Positions 24,312 to 36,588 are shown, counted from the stretch's first letter. The stretch: DNA of 64,000 bases from Sipunculus nudus (GCA_026874595.1 CM049314.1:28845729-28909728); one strand, 5' to 3'. Translations and numbers: made by a program. The notes: generated from the letters alone by a model not told the origin.

Positions 24312-26332
24312 TTATCATTGTATCCCCAGACAAAGTCGGGGGATACTATGTTTTCATACTGGTCCCGCCGCCGCCACCTATAAATCTTGTTGGCGCGATA
24401 ACCCAAAAAATATTTCACGGAACTTTACCAAACTTGGTATATGTATAGACATGGGTAAGAGGACGACGCCTATTTAAAATGAAGTCATGACCTTTACTAG
24501 GAGAGTGTCCTTGACCTTGAATAGGTCCACTTTTGGGGAAAATCACACAAATTCTTTAATATCTCAAGAAATCTTGCATAGATTTATCCCAAAATCAAGT
24601 TGATGGAAGATCAGGGATAGGGTTGTCATGTGCCAGAAACTGGTGGCGCCACCTATTATTCTTTACTTGTTTTCGTGCCATTAATACCCCCAAAATTGCC
24701 ACCTTACAGTACTGTGAGCATTATAAGTCAAAAACTAATGGACAGATTTCTTTTATATTATGCACATACATAGGTATGGGTTATGGGATGATGTTTATTT
24801 AAATTGGGGTCATGACATTTCCTATGAGAGTGTCCTTGACCTTGAATATTGCCATATATGGTGAAAATCGCACACCTCTTATGATATCTCCAGTGTTGAT
24901 AGCCATATGGATTTCAAACATGACTTATGTATGGCCCACCACTAAAGAAAGAACCCTATAGGTTCTAGGGTCATGAGGTCAAAGGTCAAGGTCACTGGAC
25001 TGGCATCTTAAAAGATACTGTGGATGCATTTTAAGCCAAACTTTCATCCCAGGTCTTCCATCTTGAATATATAGCTCACTTGCCAATAGTGGATGATCCA
25101 TATCAATTTTGGGGTCACAAGGCCAAAGGTCAAGGCCACAGGAGCTATCTGTCCAAAAATTAGTTTCTGGATGATAATTCCTGCTTTTATTAATGTATGG
25201 ATTTCAAATTTGACTTGTATATGTCCCATTGGAAAAGCAAGACCCAAATTGATTTTGGGGTCATGAGGTCAAAGGTCAAGGTCACAGGACATCTTTAAAA
25301 GGATGTGGATGCATTTTCAGCCAAACATTTCATCTCAGATCTTTCATCTTGCACATATAGTTCACCTGCCAAGAGAGGAACAACCCTATCAATTTTGAGG
25401 TCACTAGGTCAAAGGTGAAGGTCACAGGAGCCATCTGTCCAAAAATTAGTTTCTGGATGATAATTCCTTCTTTTATTGATGTATGGATTTCAAACTTGAC
25501 TTGTATTTGACCTATTGGAAAAGCAAGACCAGAATTGATTTTGGGGTCATGAGGTCAAAGGTCAAGGTCACAGGAAACCTGTTGAAAAAGATTATGGATG
25601 CCTTTTCAGCCAAACAATTCATCTCAGATCTTTCATCTTGCACCTATAGTTCACCTGCCAAGAGTGGAAGACCCCTATCAATTTTGAGGTCACAAGGTCA
25701 AAGGTTAAGGTCACAGGAGCCATCTGTCCAAAATTTAGTTTCTGGATGATAATTCCTGCTTTTTTTAATGTATGGATTTCAAATTTGACCTGTATATGTC
25801 CCATTGGAAAAGCAAGACCCAAATTGATGTTGGGGTCATGAGGTCAAAGGTCAAGGTCACAGGACATCTTTAAAAGGAGGTGGATGCATTTTCAGCCAAA
25901 CATTTCATCTCAGATCTTTCATCTTGCACATATAGTTCATCTGCCAAGAGAGGAAGAACCCTATCAAATTTTAGGTCACAAGGTCAAAGGTTAAGGTCAC
26001 AGGAGCCATCTGTCCAAAAATTAGTTTCTGGATGATAATTCCTGCTTTATTGATGTATAGATTTCAAACTTGACTTGTATATGTCCCATTGGAAAAGCAA
26101 GACCCGGATTGATTTTGGGGTCATGAGGTCAAAGGTCAAGGTCACAGGACATCTTTAAAAAGATCAAGGTCACAGGACCAACATCTTCAACAAGATTGTG
26201 GATTGATAGATGGAAGAAACAATAAATATGTCAAGTGTCAGTATATGCTGCTAAAAATGGGGGCCTATTCTTAAAGGGGGGCCTACAATGTCTGGGGATA
26301 CTCTGGCACCTGCGGTGCCAAGAAATGTCTAG
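24312..26332 (+). mobile_element. Helentron-like element with nuclear-receptor half-site repeats
   Basis: Left: GTATCCCCAGAC at 24320-24331, part of a GTATCCCC...GGGGGATAC hairpin. Right: its exact complement GTCTGGGGATAC at 26290-26301, a perfect 12-bp subterminal inverted repeat. Then come a perfect 7-bp hairpin TGGCACC-tgc-GGTGCCA (26304-26320), 8 bases, and CTAG at 26329-26332 followed by T. This is a textbook Helitron-type 3' end. The interior first has a unit with GGTGGCGCCACC (24642-24653), then about four units of 287 bases (25258, 25545, 25833, 26119). No protein is encoded, so it is non-autonomous. A truncated relative is at 5362-6340. Confidence 0.68.
24976..26144 (+). repeat. 287-bp units each carrying AGGTCA triplets
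   Basis: The exact 19-mer AGGTCAAAGGTCAAGGTCA (three AGGTCA half-sites, spacings 1 and 0) occurs at 24976-24994, 25266-25284, 25552-25570, 25841-25859 and 26126-26144. One-mismatch versions lie between them (for example near 25400, 25690 and 25980). Repeat spacing is 286-290 bases. Confidence 0.85.
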
Positions 26333-27349
26333 TTAAAATTGTACACTTTGTCGATTTATACCATAATCTTAACACATCGTGACTGGGAAGCCTAAAAAAT
26401 CGTATTACTTAAACTATTTTTTATTGAAATATTCTACATATATCGATATATAGGTCCGTTACATCTAGACTTCTTCTGACCCCCGGGATCTACGCCTGGT
26501 TTACTTGATCCAGCCGCGTTCAGTGCTGCACGAGTGCTTGTCATGGGCGGGAATACCTGTCAACTTCCAGTATTTCTGACTGATTAGTGTGGAAAAAGAT
26601 ACTCCTTATGAAGCGTATAGGTATGCCAGAACAGGCCCGAATAGTAAGGAATGGATGAGACTAAGCGAGTTAGACGGACATAGGGGGCGATATCAGACCA
26701 TTTAATACATTCAAGTCGTTCTCGGAGAACGTTTTTGAACACAAGCTGTTCTGTTTTGTTTATACATGGCAGTCATTTTATAATTTAGAAGAACAAATAT
26801 AAACAAAATTAATTTATGTCCCCGAAATAGAAGTTCGTTTTACCACTTGCAAAAAATTGGATTTGCAAGCAGGCAGCAGGGGTGGATCCAGGATAGTGGG
26901 GGGGGGGGGGGGTGAGGGTCCAACCCAGGAGAACCTATGAAAAATCTAAAAAAAAAGGGTCCCCAGGTCTGGAAAATGGGGGTCAAGGCCCTAAAAAGGT
27001 TGCGGCGGGTGGAAAAGGGCGGGTTTAAAATCATGAAATGGCCGAAAGTTCTGTCCGAATTTGATATAGCTGTTATCGCAAAACCAGAACATATACTTCC
27101 AGTATTTTAAGTTAAACATGATGGTCAAAGTCACTTGACTTTTTACTGTTTTATGAGATACGACGCTATAATCTTCTCGTTAATAATTTCATATTTTAAA
27201 AAGTTCCACATAGAGAGCCAGTCACTTAAAATAAGTAATTTAATAGTCCATTTTTATGGGCTAGGAGTCTGCCAACGTCGCATATAATATTGAAAGCAGT
27301 TAACATACACGGTGTCAGGTGAAACAGTGCACTGAAGGCCTGCTGCATG
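26333..27349. other. Intergenic spacer with MITE fragment
   Basis: No gene. Around 26877-27030 there is a 'CAGGGGTGGATCCAGGAT' fragment with a G14 run, related to the MITE at 28292-28459. The remainder is unremarkable. Confidence 0.5.
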
Positions 27350-27357
27350 ATTACAAT

Positions 27358-27700
27358 CAGGGGCGTCAATATAGGGGGGGGGGGGTATATCCCCTATACC
27401 CCCCCCCCCCACTTTTTGGCAAGGGGGGGGGGGGGTCAATGTAATCATCCCTCCCCCCCCCCCCCCACTATTCAGAGAATAATATTTGTATATTTAAAAA
27501 AAAATATATATCAATAAATAGAAATATAGACTTTAGTTCCAATTATGAGTTTACTGTGAAATATTTATATCTAAATGGTTTAGAATTAACATATACCGTA
27601 TTTTTAAAACCTAATTTTTATATACATGTAATTGATATGTATCTCACAGACAATAAAAAGTAAATATATATTATATATATTTGATTAATTGACGCCACTG
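27358..27700. mobile_element. hAT-like MITE, 343 bp
   Basis: Ends CAGGGGCGTCAAT (27358-27370) and ATTGACGCCACTG (27688-27700), 13-bp inverted repeats differing at one base, beginning CAGKGGCG as many hAT elements do. The flanking 8 bases are ATTACAAT (27350-27357) and ATTAAAAT (27701-27708), a 7/8 match to an 8-bp duplication, the hAT size. The interior holds several homopolymer G and C runs near 27376-27467 that may be misassembled. Confidence 0.65.
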
Positions 27701-27730
27701 ATTAAAATGCTGAACGGTTGACTGAATTTA

Positions 27731-27979
27731 GTGACGAAATGTTATGTGTTCTCTATGTCTAGGGCTAAAGCGATTTTAGCTGTTACTGCTTCGTCATTTC
27801 GCGAGCTTGTTCATTCGATGGACTTTGACCCTCAAAAGGCATTTTTTCAAAATGTATATGCAACTGGATTTTTTTATCTTCCCCAAGGGGTGGACGATTA
27901 CCTGAAAGACCATGATGCCTCTGAGGAGATGACATCATGCATGAAATACTTCACATTCATGACGGAAGAGTTTGTATAG
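27731..27979 (+). CDS. Unrecognised open frame, possible terminal exon
   Basis: The frame is open for 82 codons and ends with TAG at 27977-27979. An acceptor-like CTATGTCTAG ends near 27762, so a spliced exon could begin there and encode about 70 residues: ELVHSMDFDPQKAFF, FFYLPQGVDDYLKD and SCMKYFTFMTEEFV. Composition is protein-like (acidic, aromatic) rather than low-complexity. I recognise no family. It directly follows the hAT-like MITE, so it could also be old transposon coding sequence. Whether it is transcribed cannot be told from sequence. Confidence 0.25.
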   Translation: MTKCYVFSMSRAKAILAVTASSFRELVHSMDFDPQKAFFQNVYATGFFYLPQGVDDYLKDHDASEEMTSCMKYFTFMTEEFV

Positions 27980-28291
27980 TGTTAATGAAGACGGACCCTG
28001 AAGCATAAATCTTTTCATCTTCATGTAAGGAAAATGTGTTGAAATATTTCATGAAAATCCCAGTAAATGAGTATGCAAAAGAACCCAGATTCTAGCGAAT
28101 CCATTCAGTTATCCCAACACTTGGAGTTCCTCCAAAGCTCTGATAGTTTTTAATCTATATAATAATTAATGTATTTCGAAATACTGGCTATGCCACCAAG
28201 TACCCACTACTATCATTGCAGCAGTCTGCCATCCAAGTGTGGATTATTCTGTTCTGGAGATATTAAAAAAGGCCCGTGTCATGTTACAACG

Positions 28292-28459
28292 CAGGGGTGG
28301 ATCCAGGATTTTGGAAAGGGGAGGGTCACTCCCAGGAAGACTGAAAGAAACCCTTAAAAGTTCCTCTGGTCCGGGAAGGAGGGGTTAGGGTCGCACAATT
28401 TGGTTTGAAACCCTTAAAAAAGGGTTTGGGTCCCCCCCCCCCGGCCGGATCCGCCGCTG
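28292..28459. mobile_element. Small MITE with CAGGGGTGGATCC ends
   Basis: Starts CAGGGGTGGATCC and ends GGATCCGCCGCTG; the reverse complement of the end is CAGCGGCGGATCC, so the 13-bp inverted ends match at 11 of 13. About 168 bases, with AAACCCTTAAAA motifs inside. Flanking duplication unclear (possibly CAACG/TAACG). Related fragments lie at about 26877-27030 and 54585-54720. Confidence 0.5.
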
Positions 28460-30544
28460 TAACGAATATAAAAATGGCTTAAACTTGAGATCCGAGTTGT
28501 TTTGAGAGATACAAAAAGGTTCCTGTGAAAAAAGGCGATGACTATAAACAAGTATCCTTAATAAAACCTGTGATACCCGCCATTTTCCAAAATTTGAGGT
28601 GTCGACATGTACTTAATCCATGCATTGATGTGTGATCGTATATATACATGCACGGACTGGTAAAACGGTCATATCATGTTGACGAACATTATTACTGACA
28701 CGGCCCTGTCAGGCCTTTCCACCAGGAGGGGTAGCTACCAAATTAGAGAGCATACTTGTACTGTCCTCTATAAAGCATGAATGAAATAGGCGGAGATTAA
28801 CAATAGAAGTAATACAAGAAGGCTATTTACGAATGAACATTTTTTGCATAAATTAATTTGCTGTGTCTGGGCATATAAGTCCCTCATTTCTTTGCATTTT
28901 GAATTTGCAAAACACTATATTTCATGAGCAATCTATGCATGAAGTATTAAGAAAAAAAACTTTGACCACTTTTAATGGCGTCAAAATAGAAACTCTTAAT
29001 TTATTATGCACAGAACGCCAGAGGTCACCGGTTAATTCCAGTTTCATGTTACAATCAATCCGAGTAAACACGTACAATCCTGGATTCCATATTGCTTCCA
29101 CACACTTCATCAAGTATGGCTTTAAACACTACATAGTCCAGGTATCACGCCCCCCATGTGAACAACACAGGAGGGTCCTTGACGTGTAGTGGATCTCCAC
29201 ATCACAGTCCCCTCATCAACAAATAGCTTTATAGTGTCGTCTTCGTGGTCGAGTACCAGCTGTGCCTGTAACAGACTGTCGCGCAAGTGGGCGGAACCGT
29301 GGGGGCAGGTGAGTTTAAGTACTGTGATTTGTAATTAATATAGAATTATTTTACATACCTGACAGCGGTTATGTAATATAAAATTACATAATGTAATATT
29401 CTAAGCTTTTTTTGACAATTAAAAAAAAGTAACTTGATAAATGTTGGTAAAATATTACATTTATTTATTTATTTATTTATTTATTTATAATACATATTTA
29501 ACCAGGATAGCCTATTCAGCAAAAGCTGTTTTTCAATAGGGTCCTAGTCTAGATGATATCGATAAGTACACAGTTAATTATGTATTAATAGTGTGTTTTA
29601 ATTAATGTTTATTGAATAAGTGTTCTTTTTTGTGCACGAATATTAAGCATAAAATAAGCCTTCTATATATACAAACATGTTTGAATGGGTCATCTAATTA
29701 CATAATAAATTGGAATCGTACAAAGATACAAAAAAAGAATAAGTAATAGTGTGTGACACTAAACAAATGGACAAATTACATATTAAATTATTTGAGCGGA
29801 CAAACTACACATTTAATTATTGATTTGAACGGACGCATTGCATATTTAATTCTATATAGGTAATTCACTAAAAACAGGAATTAAAGGTTATCTGCTGTAA
29901 CGCTCGAGATTTGACCGTATAGATCGCTATGATTTAATCAAGCATGCAATAAGCCCGTCTGGCATGGTTTCAAATCTAAAAAGGAGGCATTGTTTCTTCC
30001 TTGGTTCAGCTAAATGTAATCTCAGATTTTCAAGGTGTTACATCGTTAAAGGCTTCTAGGATTTGAATATCGTTAATTCGTCTAATTGTCAGCTTTCTGT
30101 AAATCCGGACACTCCAGTCGGTCAATTCTCCAGGAATAGTGGTTTCCTATAAAGTGTCACTGTATAATACCATAAAAAATAACTGTGAGATAGGGGTGGG
30201 GGGGGGGGGGGGGGGGAGACTGATATCGAAGGGGAAGCTCTTATATGACATAAACAATAGAAGTAGAAAAATGAAATGTCAAAATTTATCATTTACTAGC
30301 GAAAGCCGCATCATGCTGCTTTTAACAAACTCCAACTGCACCATAATCGCCTTTAGCCATGATAACCCGACACATTAGGCAATGATGATATAAATAAAGC
30401 TGGTAAACTGACAGCCAGTAAGCCGGTCGTATATACTTTCTAATGTCAGACGGCCAGAATGGCTCTAAATCGCCTCAGTTTTAGAAAAATACTTCCCATC
30501 CCCCGGGGGTTCGTGCCTCTTCTTAATTCCGTTTTGCGTTTTCG

Positions 30545-30598
<54 letters not shown>

Positions 30599-30605
30599 AT
30601 ATATA

Positions 30606-30648
<43 letters not shown>

Positions 30649-31773
30649 AAATGTCGTTTATCAGAACACCAATTATCCGAAAAAAATATAACCGAGCTAA
30701 CAAAAATCTGAATTGTATAATTAATCCTTATTCCTAAATTCGAACAACGAGTAAAAATTTAAAAAATCTGTATAAACGATTTTCTGATTCCAAGCATATG
30801 CATAGAGATCAGGAGGAATAGGTAATTGGTTTTCCAGGACCAATCAGCAGCAATTTTAAATGAATTTTAAATTATACCGTGATTTAAATAAGGGTAAAAA
30901 AAAAATCAAAAGTCTCGTGAAACACTCTGTCTTCGATGGAGATCTGATACACTTCAGTATGTAAGTGTTTGCCGTTACTTCTGCTCTTAAACTTTGTACA
31001 CTTCCAGTGTTTACTCAACACATGGAAAGTTTGTCAAAAGCGAACTACTCTCAGTTCCTAGGTGTAATTATAATAACGATTTCATCTTGTCTTATCCTAT
31101 CTTATCTCACCTGTTTTACCGTTTAACGTCTTTTAACAAATTCTGCAAAGTATTATAACCTTCTAAAATGATTATACTTGATCCATATATACAAATAAGA
31201 GATTTTTTTCTACCTTCTGTCGTTACACGCACACACACACACACATACATGTATGTCAATATATATATTGAAATTTCGACTTATGAACACCGCGCTATGA
31301 CGACCACCCTGGTAACATGCCCACTTTGACTGGTCCCGCAGCTAGTCGTGCTAGCAAGAATTCACTGAACCGTGTAAAGAGCCTACTTGATTGGATGTCA
31401 GCTGGCCATCGGGTGTCGATTACTGTTTATTTGTGTCATATTTAGCAATCTATGTTTTAAATATGTGCATGTTTAGATCATTACTTTAAACATTAGTCTA
31501 TTTTCATGACTATTTTAATATGAGAATGATGTTTACCTCTTAATTAATGTATATTTCTCTGTGATATTTCCAGGACCCCATCGAAAAACAGCTGATAATG
31601 CTGAATGAGCCATCCTGGTAAAATATATGTATAAATAAATAAAAAAATAGATAAATACCTTGCAGTGTATGGATAGAACCAATTATCGTTGCCAGGAGCG
31701 TATGCAGGAAACGTACTGTACAACTTTTAACCTTCAAACCATACACCAATCGATATCATTGTGAAGAAACTAC

Positions 31774-31834
<61 letters not shown>

Positions 31835-32532
31835 CTCTATTCAGCATAGAATGTAAACCACTGCATTGCATAAATAACCAAAATTCCGTGACCGTACCAA
31901 ATTGCAACACAAACTGAAAACAGTGTCTAATAAGGTTTAAATTAAAAATATTACGGTGACTTAACGGTGGCATACGAAAAGTTTTCTTCAGTTTGAATGT
32001 AGGTATTTTATTATGATTTCATTCCCCTTAAAGGAACGAAACACGGTTTTGGCAGAATGTCATATGGCATTTTCTTTGTCAATAAATACTGCATGGTACT
32101 ATATATGCTGTGTATTTATATACAGAAGATACCCCCATTAATATGCATAATGGTCCGGGGATAGTGCATCACTTAGTATGCAGATAGGAATCTGTGTGTA
32201 AATATTTATTTCGTTCTGCAAATAAACACAACAGAATGAGAGCAAAGATTAAAGTCGTGATATAATGTAAAGGGCGCAAGGGAAAGGGTTACACCGACGA
32301 TAGTTAGTGAGTATTTAATGCACCATGCTTCATATTCTAAACCGAACATGATGCATGCAGCAGTGTCGATATATACTAGTATGTGAATGAAAATGTTGTT
32401 AAGTATAGTAACATTTCAGTGAGCGAGTGTCTCCCTCGCCTGCGTCCCAGTGTTATTCACAATATCTCCTTAGATTAATATCCTTTAAAAAAGTTAACTT
32501 TTTTATCTTTATACTCAGTATCAGAGTACCAG

Positions 32533-32597
<65 letters not shown>

Positions 32598-32789
32598 ACC
32601 CGATCATCAGGTGAATGTTGTAAGAATGAAGCTAACGGCGTGGTTTGAAAAGCCGAGACTTTACGAGATTACGAGATTATGCTGTGTGCGTACTGGGGGG
32701 AACATTTAATGACGGACACTGATCCTATTGTCCTCGGGGGCACAAAAGAATTGGGCGGGGTTACGCCGGGGTACACGGAGGGCAACTAA

Positions 32790-32826
<37 letters not shown>
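28460..32826. other. Intergenic spacer with microsatellites
   Basis: No firm gene. Contents: (TTTA)n at 29460-29488 followed by a short dispersed-repeat phrase (ACCAGGATAGCC... TTTTCAATAGGGTCC, 29500-29550); a G-run at 30197-30217; (TA)n at 30546-30645, 31779-31832, 32534-32594 and 32795-32826; (AC)n at 31228-31243. At 30650-30700 'AGTAAAATGTCGTTTATCAG...TTATCCG' resembles a Tigger/pogo-type transposon end, weakly supported. A protein-like minus-strand open frame at 29122-29334 is described separately. Confidence 0.5.
29122..29334 (-). other. Protein-like minus-strand open frame, function unknown
   Basis: About 70 open codons on the minus strand, including LRDSLLQAQLVLDHEDDTIK, LFVDEGTVMWRSTTRQG and SCVVHMGG. 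The charged, balanced composition differs from the low-complexity frames around it. There is no clear start codon, and only a weak AATCACAG acceptor upstream. On the + strand the same DNA ends in a good donor (GGGGCAG|GTGAGT at 29308), so the coding strand is uncertain. I recognise no family. Confidence 0.2.
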
Positions 32827-32832
<6 letters not shown>

Positions 32833-34790
32833 ATGTTCGTCCATCGTTTTGCGAGGATGACCATGATGATCAAGGTTTTGTAGTTGATCTAAATTTGTGT
32901 GTCCGGGGATGACTTGTCAGGCCAATCCGGACACGGAAGAACCTCCCACAATGTTGGACACTTGTGATCGTTGGTTGCTGTTGAGGTAGCTGCCATCCTG
33001 GCCTTGCGGATCTCCCTTTTCCTCTTTGACTCCGCTAGTCGTGCTATCTCAGCGTCTTATGCACTTCTGTGTGCAGCTGCACGCCACGCTGTTAGATCCC
33101 GCGCTTGACTTTCCCACGTATCTGTGTTGATGGATGGGTTTTTTAGTGATGCTTTGAGACTGTCCTTGTAGCGCCTCCGCTGACCTCCGACGGATCTGTT
33201 CCCAGACACCAGTTCTCCATACAAAAGTTGAGTCTTGTATCTGGCATGCGGCAAACGTGACCTGTCCTTCGAACCTTCAATCGATGCAAGATGGTGTTGA
33301 TTGATAGCAGGTTGGCACGTGTTAGGACCTCAGTGTCTGAAACTTTGTCTTGTCATAAAATGTCCATCAGTCGACAGAGGCAGGTCAGGTGAAAGTGGTT
33401 CAGTTGTTTGGCATGTCTTGCACAGACTAGTGCCTTGTAGACGGGGATCATGGTTTCGAGATGGATGTCTCTACGCTCCCAGACGTTGGAGCGGATTCTA
33501 CCAAAAGCAATGCTGGCTTTTGCTACTCTGCTATTGACCTCGTCATCTATGTTTGCCCTTTTTGACAATGTGCTCCCCAGGTATGTGAATTTATCAACCA
33601 CCTTCAGATTTGATCCATGCGCCATGATGGAGGGTTCATCATATTGCTTTCCTGGTAGTGGTTGGTGCATCACTTCAGTCTTCTTTATGCTGATGGTAAG
33701 CCCGAAGTTGTCACACGCACGGGAAAACTGGTCCATGTTGTGCTGCATGTCTGATTCTGAAGATACATTCGGGGCGCAGTCGTCAGCAAAGTGCAGGTCA
33801 CGGATGATTGTTGTCCTGTGATGTGATCATTCCAACACTCAGCACCACACATAGCCTTGGTGATTGTATCATCCTGTCTGTCTGGTTTCCTGGTAATAAT
33901 GTAGTCCATCAAATTCCAGTGTTTCGATCCAGGATGCATCCACGTGGCCTTTTTGCGATTAGGTTGACGAAATACAGTGTTTGTTATCAGGAGGTCATAC
34001 GTGGTACAGGTCCTGAGGAACAGCAGTCCATTGCTGTTGCACTTGCCGATGCCGTTTCTGTCAATGACTCCCTCCTAGGCCTGGTGGTCTGTGCCAACTC
34101 TGGCATTGAAGTCGCCGAGAATGACCAGTTTGTTGCTCTTGGGTACGGATGCGATGAGAAAATTTAGCACTTGGCAGAATTAGTCCTTGATGTTGTCTGG
34201 ATATGTCACAGTAAGGGCATATGAGCTAATTAGTGTAGTCTTCTTATTCTTCACTACTGGCAGTTGTAGCGTCATCTGGCGATCATTGATGCCTTTGGGT
34301 AGGCCAGTCAGACTGCGGATCAGCTTGGTCTTGATGGCGAAACCGAATCCTGACTCTCGTCAATACTTTGTCCTCTACAGAAGAATGTATAGCCTCCTTT
34401 GCTCTCGATGAGCTGTCCTTCCTCAGATAGGCGGGCAAATTGAAGGGCTGCGATGTCGATATTGTTGGTACCCAATTCACGTGCTACAAGTGAAGTTCGG
34501 CTGCCAGGTCTGTCTGCGTTTGGGTTGTCCAGCAGGGTACGTACATTCCACGATGCGATGTTACATTTTTTTTTTTCAGTTCTCTTGCTTTCGACCACTG
34601 TACGGGATCCCCGCAAGCCCTGGTATTCTGGCCAGGTTTAAGTGAAGCAAGCAATGTTTAGGGCACCTTTTCAAGCCTCCTCCTCAGTAGTGCATTACTG
34701 AAGAGGGCTACTCAGTCACTCAGGGGGCTGCCGGGTTCCACCGCTGCTTCGGTCAGTGAAAGACGACTCTGTGCTCTGAGCCACCTGTGT
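32827..34790 (-). mobile_element. Internally deleted non-LTR retrotransposon (LINE)
   Basis: Read on the minus strand, the order is: apurinic-type endonuclease start (CNIASWNVRTLLDN, 34553-34511; then NNIDIAAL), endonuclease end (KHWNLMDYIITRKPDRQD, about 33920), then directly the reverse-transcriptase motif C region (DLHFADDCAP, about 33785), KKTEVMHQPLPGKQYDEPS, VDKFTYLGSTLSKRANIDDE, HAKQLNHFHLTCL, and YKDSLKASLKNPSINTDTWE near 33160. A C-terminal C2H2-like finger (CGRFFRVRIGLTSHPRTH) is at about 32890-32950. Most of the reverse transcriptase between endonuclease and FADD is deleted, and there are further frameshifts, so it is dead. The 3' tail merges into a (TA)n array at 32795-32826. This is the family often labelled 'craniofacial development protein 2-like' or 'endonuclease-reverse transcriptase'; I do not assign a clade. 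The 5' limit is approximate. Confidence 0.82.
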
Positions 34791-35607
34791 GCAGAATCAC
34801 GGCTGCAGCTTCCAGTGTATCCACACCTGCTACGTCGTCTCAACCCCATCGCCACAGGTCTTCAGATGAACTTTCAACTTCTGCCGGATACAACATGACA
34901 TGCGCGTGATTTCGTATAGAACGAGGAGAGCTTGCGCAGCACTATCTGCACTCTCTCTTCCTGATACACCTGGATCCAGAGGCAAGACGTGGTCAAGACG
35001 GCCAGACTGCAGGAGTTGCCGGTACCTTGCCAGAATTGAAACAAGATGGCGACTGCAGCTGAAAGCGATAAGACAAAGCAATACCACTACAGGTTAAGTA
35101 AAGGTATTCCACGTGCGTTTATTCTGTGAACGGAGGATTTCATCCAAATCCCAAACTTTGCCCTGATTAGATTGGCTGGTGCAAAGTGTGACATCACAGA
35201 CAAAATTTAGAAATGACTTTAATCTAGCAATACATGTTGTTTAAATCTTTTTCGGAAAATTTGGGGCTGACAGTGTCAGAAATACCAAGCTTTAGATGAG
35301 ATCTAGAATATTTAATCAAAGGGGTTTCCCTGTGTGTGACGGCACTGCATGCCGAATTGACAGTGCTCATAGATGTGCCAATAGTGTTTGATAAAATCAC
35401 ACAACCTCATGTTTTTTTTTTGTGGAAAAATAAATAGAAAAAATATTTATCCTCTAGGAATTTGGCTCATTTTATGTAAAATCTATATAAATATTTTTTT
35501 CATAGTCAATTGTGTTATATGATAATACTTTTGGTTGACCTACATCACACTACAGCACTAGATACATTAAGCCCTGTGCATCTGCATACACTTCACCACA
35601 AGTGCAA

Positions 35608-35743
<136 letters not shown>

Positions 35744-36228
35744 GTTTCGGGACACTCTTTTCCTTAATACAGTACAGATTCAAAACGATTCTGTGTTCAT
35801 ATCTCTATCCTGTTTATCCAGGGGATGATTAAGAGGGGTCAGAGGGGGCGCTAGCATCCACGATTTCGAATTAAAAGTACGGAAAGTACAATATTAAACG
35901 CTTAATACTGAAAAGCAGTAATGGATTTGGCGTCTCGCACCATTTTGCATCTCAACATTTTTTGCATGCGACAGTTACGTATTAAGTTTACAAGCACATC
36001 TGGCACGCTTTTTACCTGTGTCCGGGCGTTGAGCATTAGTATGTTCTTTGGTATTAAAGCAATTTATATACAATGGAGGACTCTTCTTAGCTTCTGCGCT
36101 TCCGTGGAAAGGCTCTGTCACGCGGTTACACGCAGTATTGGGGTTGGCCTGGGTAGAGAAATCGCAGTCGGGTCGGAGCATGCAATCCATTTATGTTAAT
36201 TTGTCTACTTTTATATGCCCATCTGTTG

Positions 36229-36588
36229 TCAAATAATTCGGTTCTGCATACCACTTGTATAGAATGGACATAAACATAACAATATCCCACATTGTATCGT
36301 CAGAAGAAATAACTGTGAGTGAGAAAAAAATATTTTGACTCCAAAACAGTAAATTAACGAGATATATGCCATGCGTAAGTTATTGAAGATGACTTTACGC
36401 AATATAAGGCTGATGACGATAATGGCGATGCCCACCTGCGAGTGTCCTAGCTGCATGGTGGACATGGTCTGGGCTGTTATTCCTGTCAACGGATGTATCG
36501 GCTTCAGCGTTGTACCTGTGTATGCTGTTGCTGTACGGTCTCCACATAACCTTCTCTTGCTTGCCCCCCCCCCCCCCCTTCCGAGCAA
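36229..36588 (-). other. Open frame with hydrophobic segments, doubtful
   Basis: A minus-strand frame of up to 119 codons with a hydrophobic stretch VGIAIIVISLILR preceded by MSTMQLGHSQ, and a second hydrophobic region ISLIYCFGVKIFFS. The LGxxQ-then-hydrophobic pattern faintly recalls the first membrane segment of MS4A-type tetraspan proteins, but similarity is too slight to name it. The start lies in a C16-G-run region (36563-36580) of doubtful assembly. It could be an exon of an unrelated membrane protein or chance. Confidence 0.18.

Noticed and set aside
30650-30730. Tigger/pogo-like terminal sequence (GTCGTTTATCAGAACACC ... TTATCCGA)
   Set aside because: Only one end resembles the family; no inverted partner could be located, so it is not called as an element.
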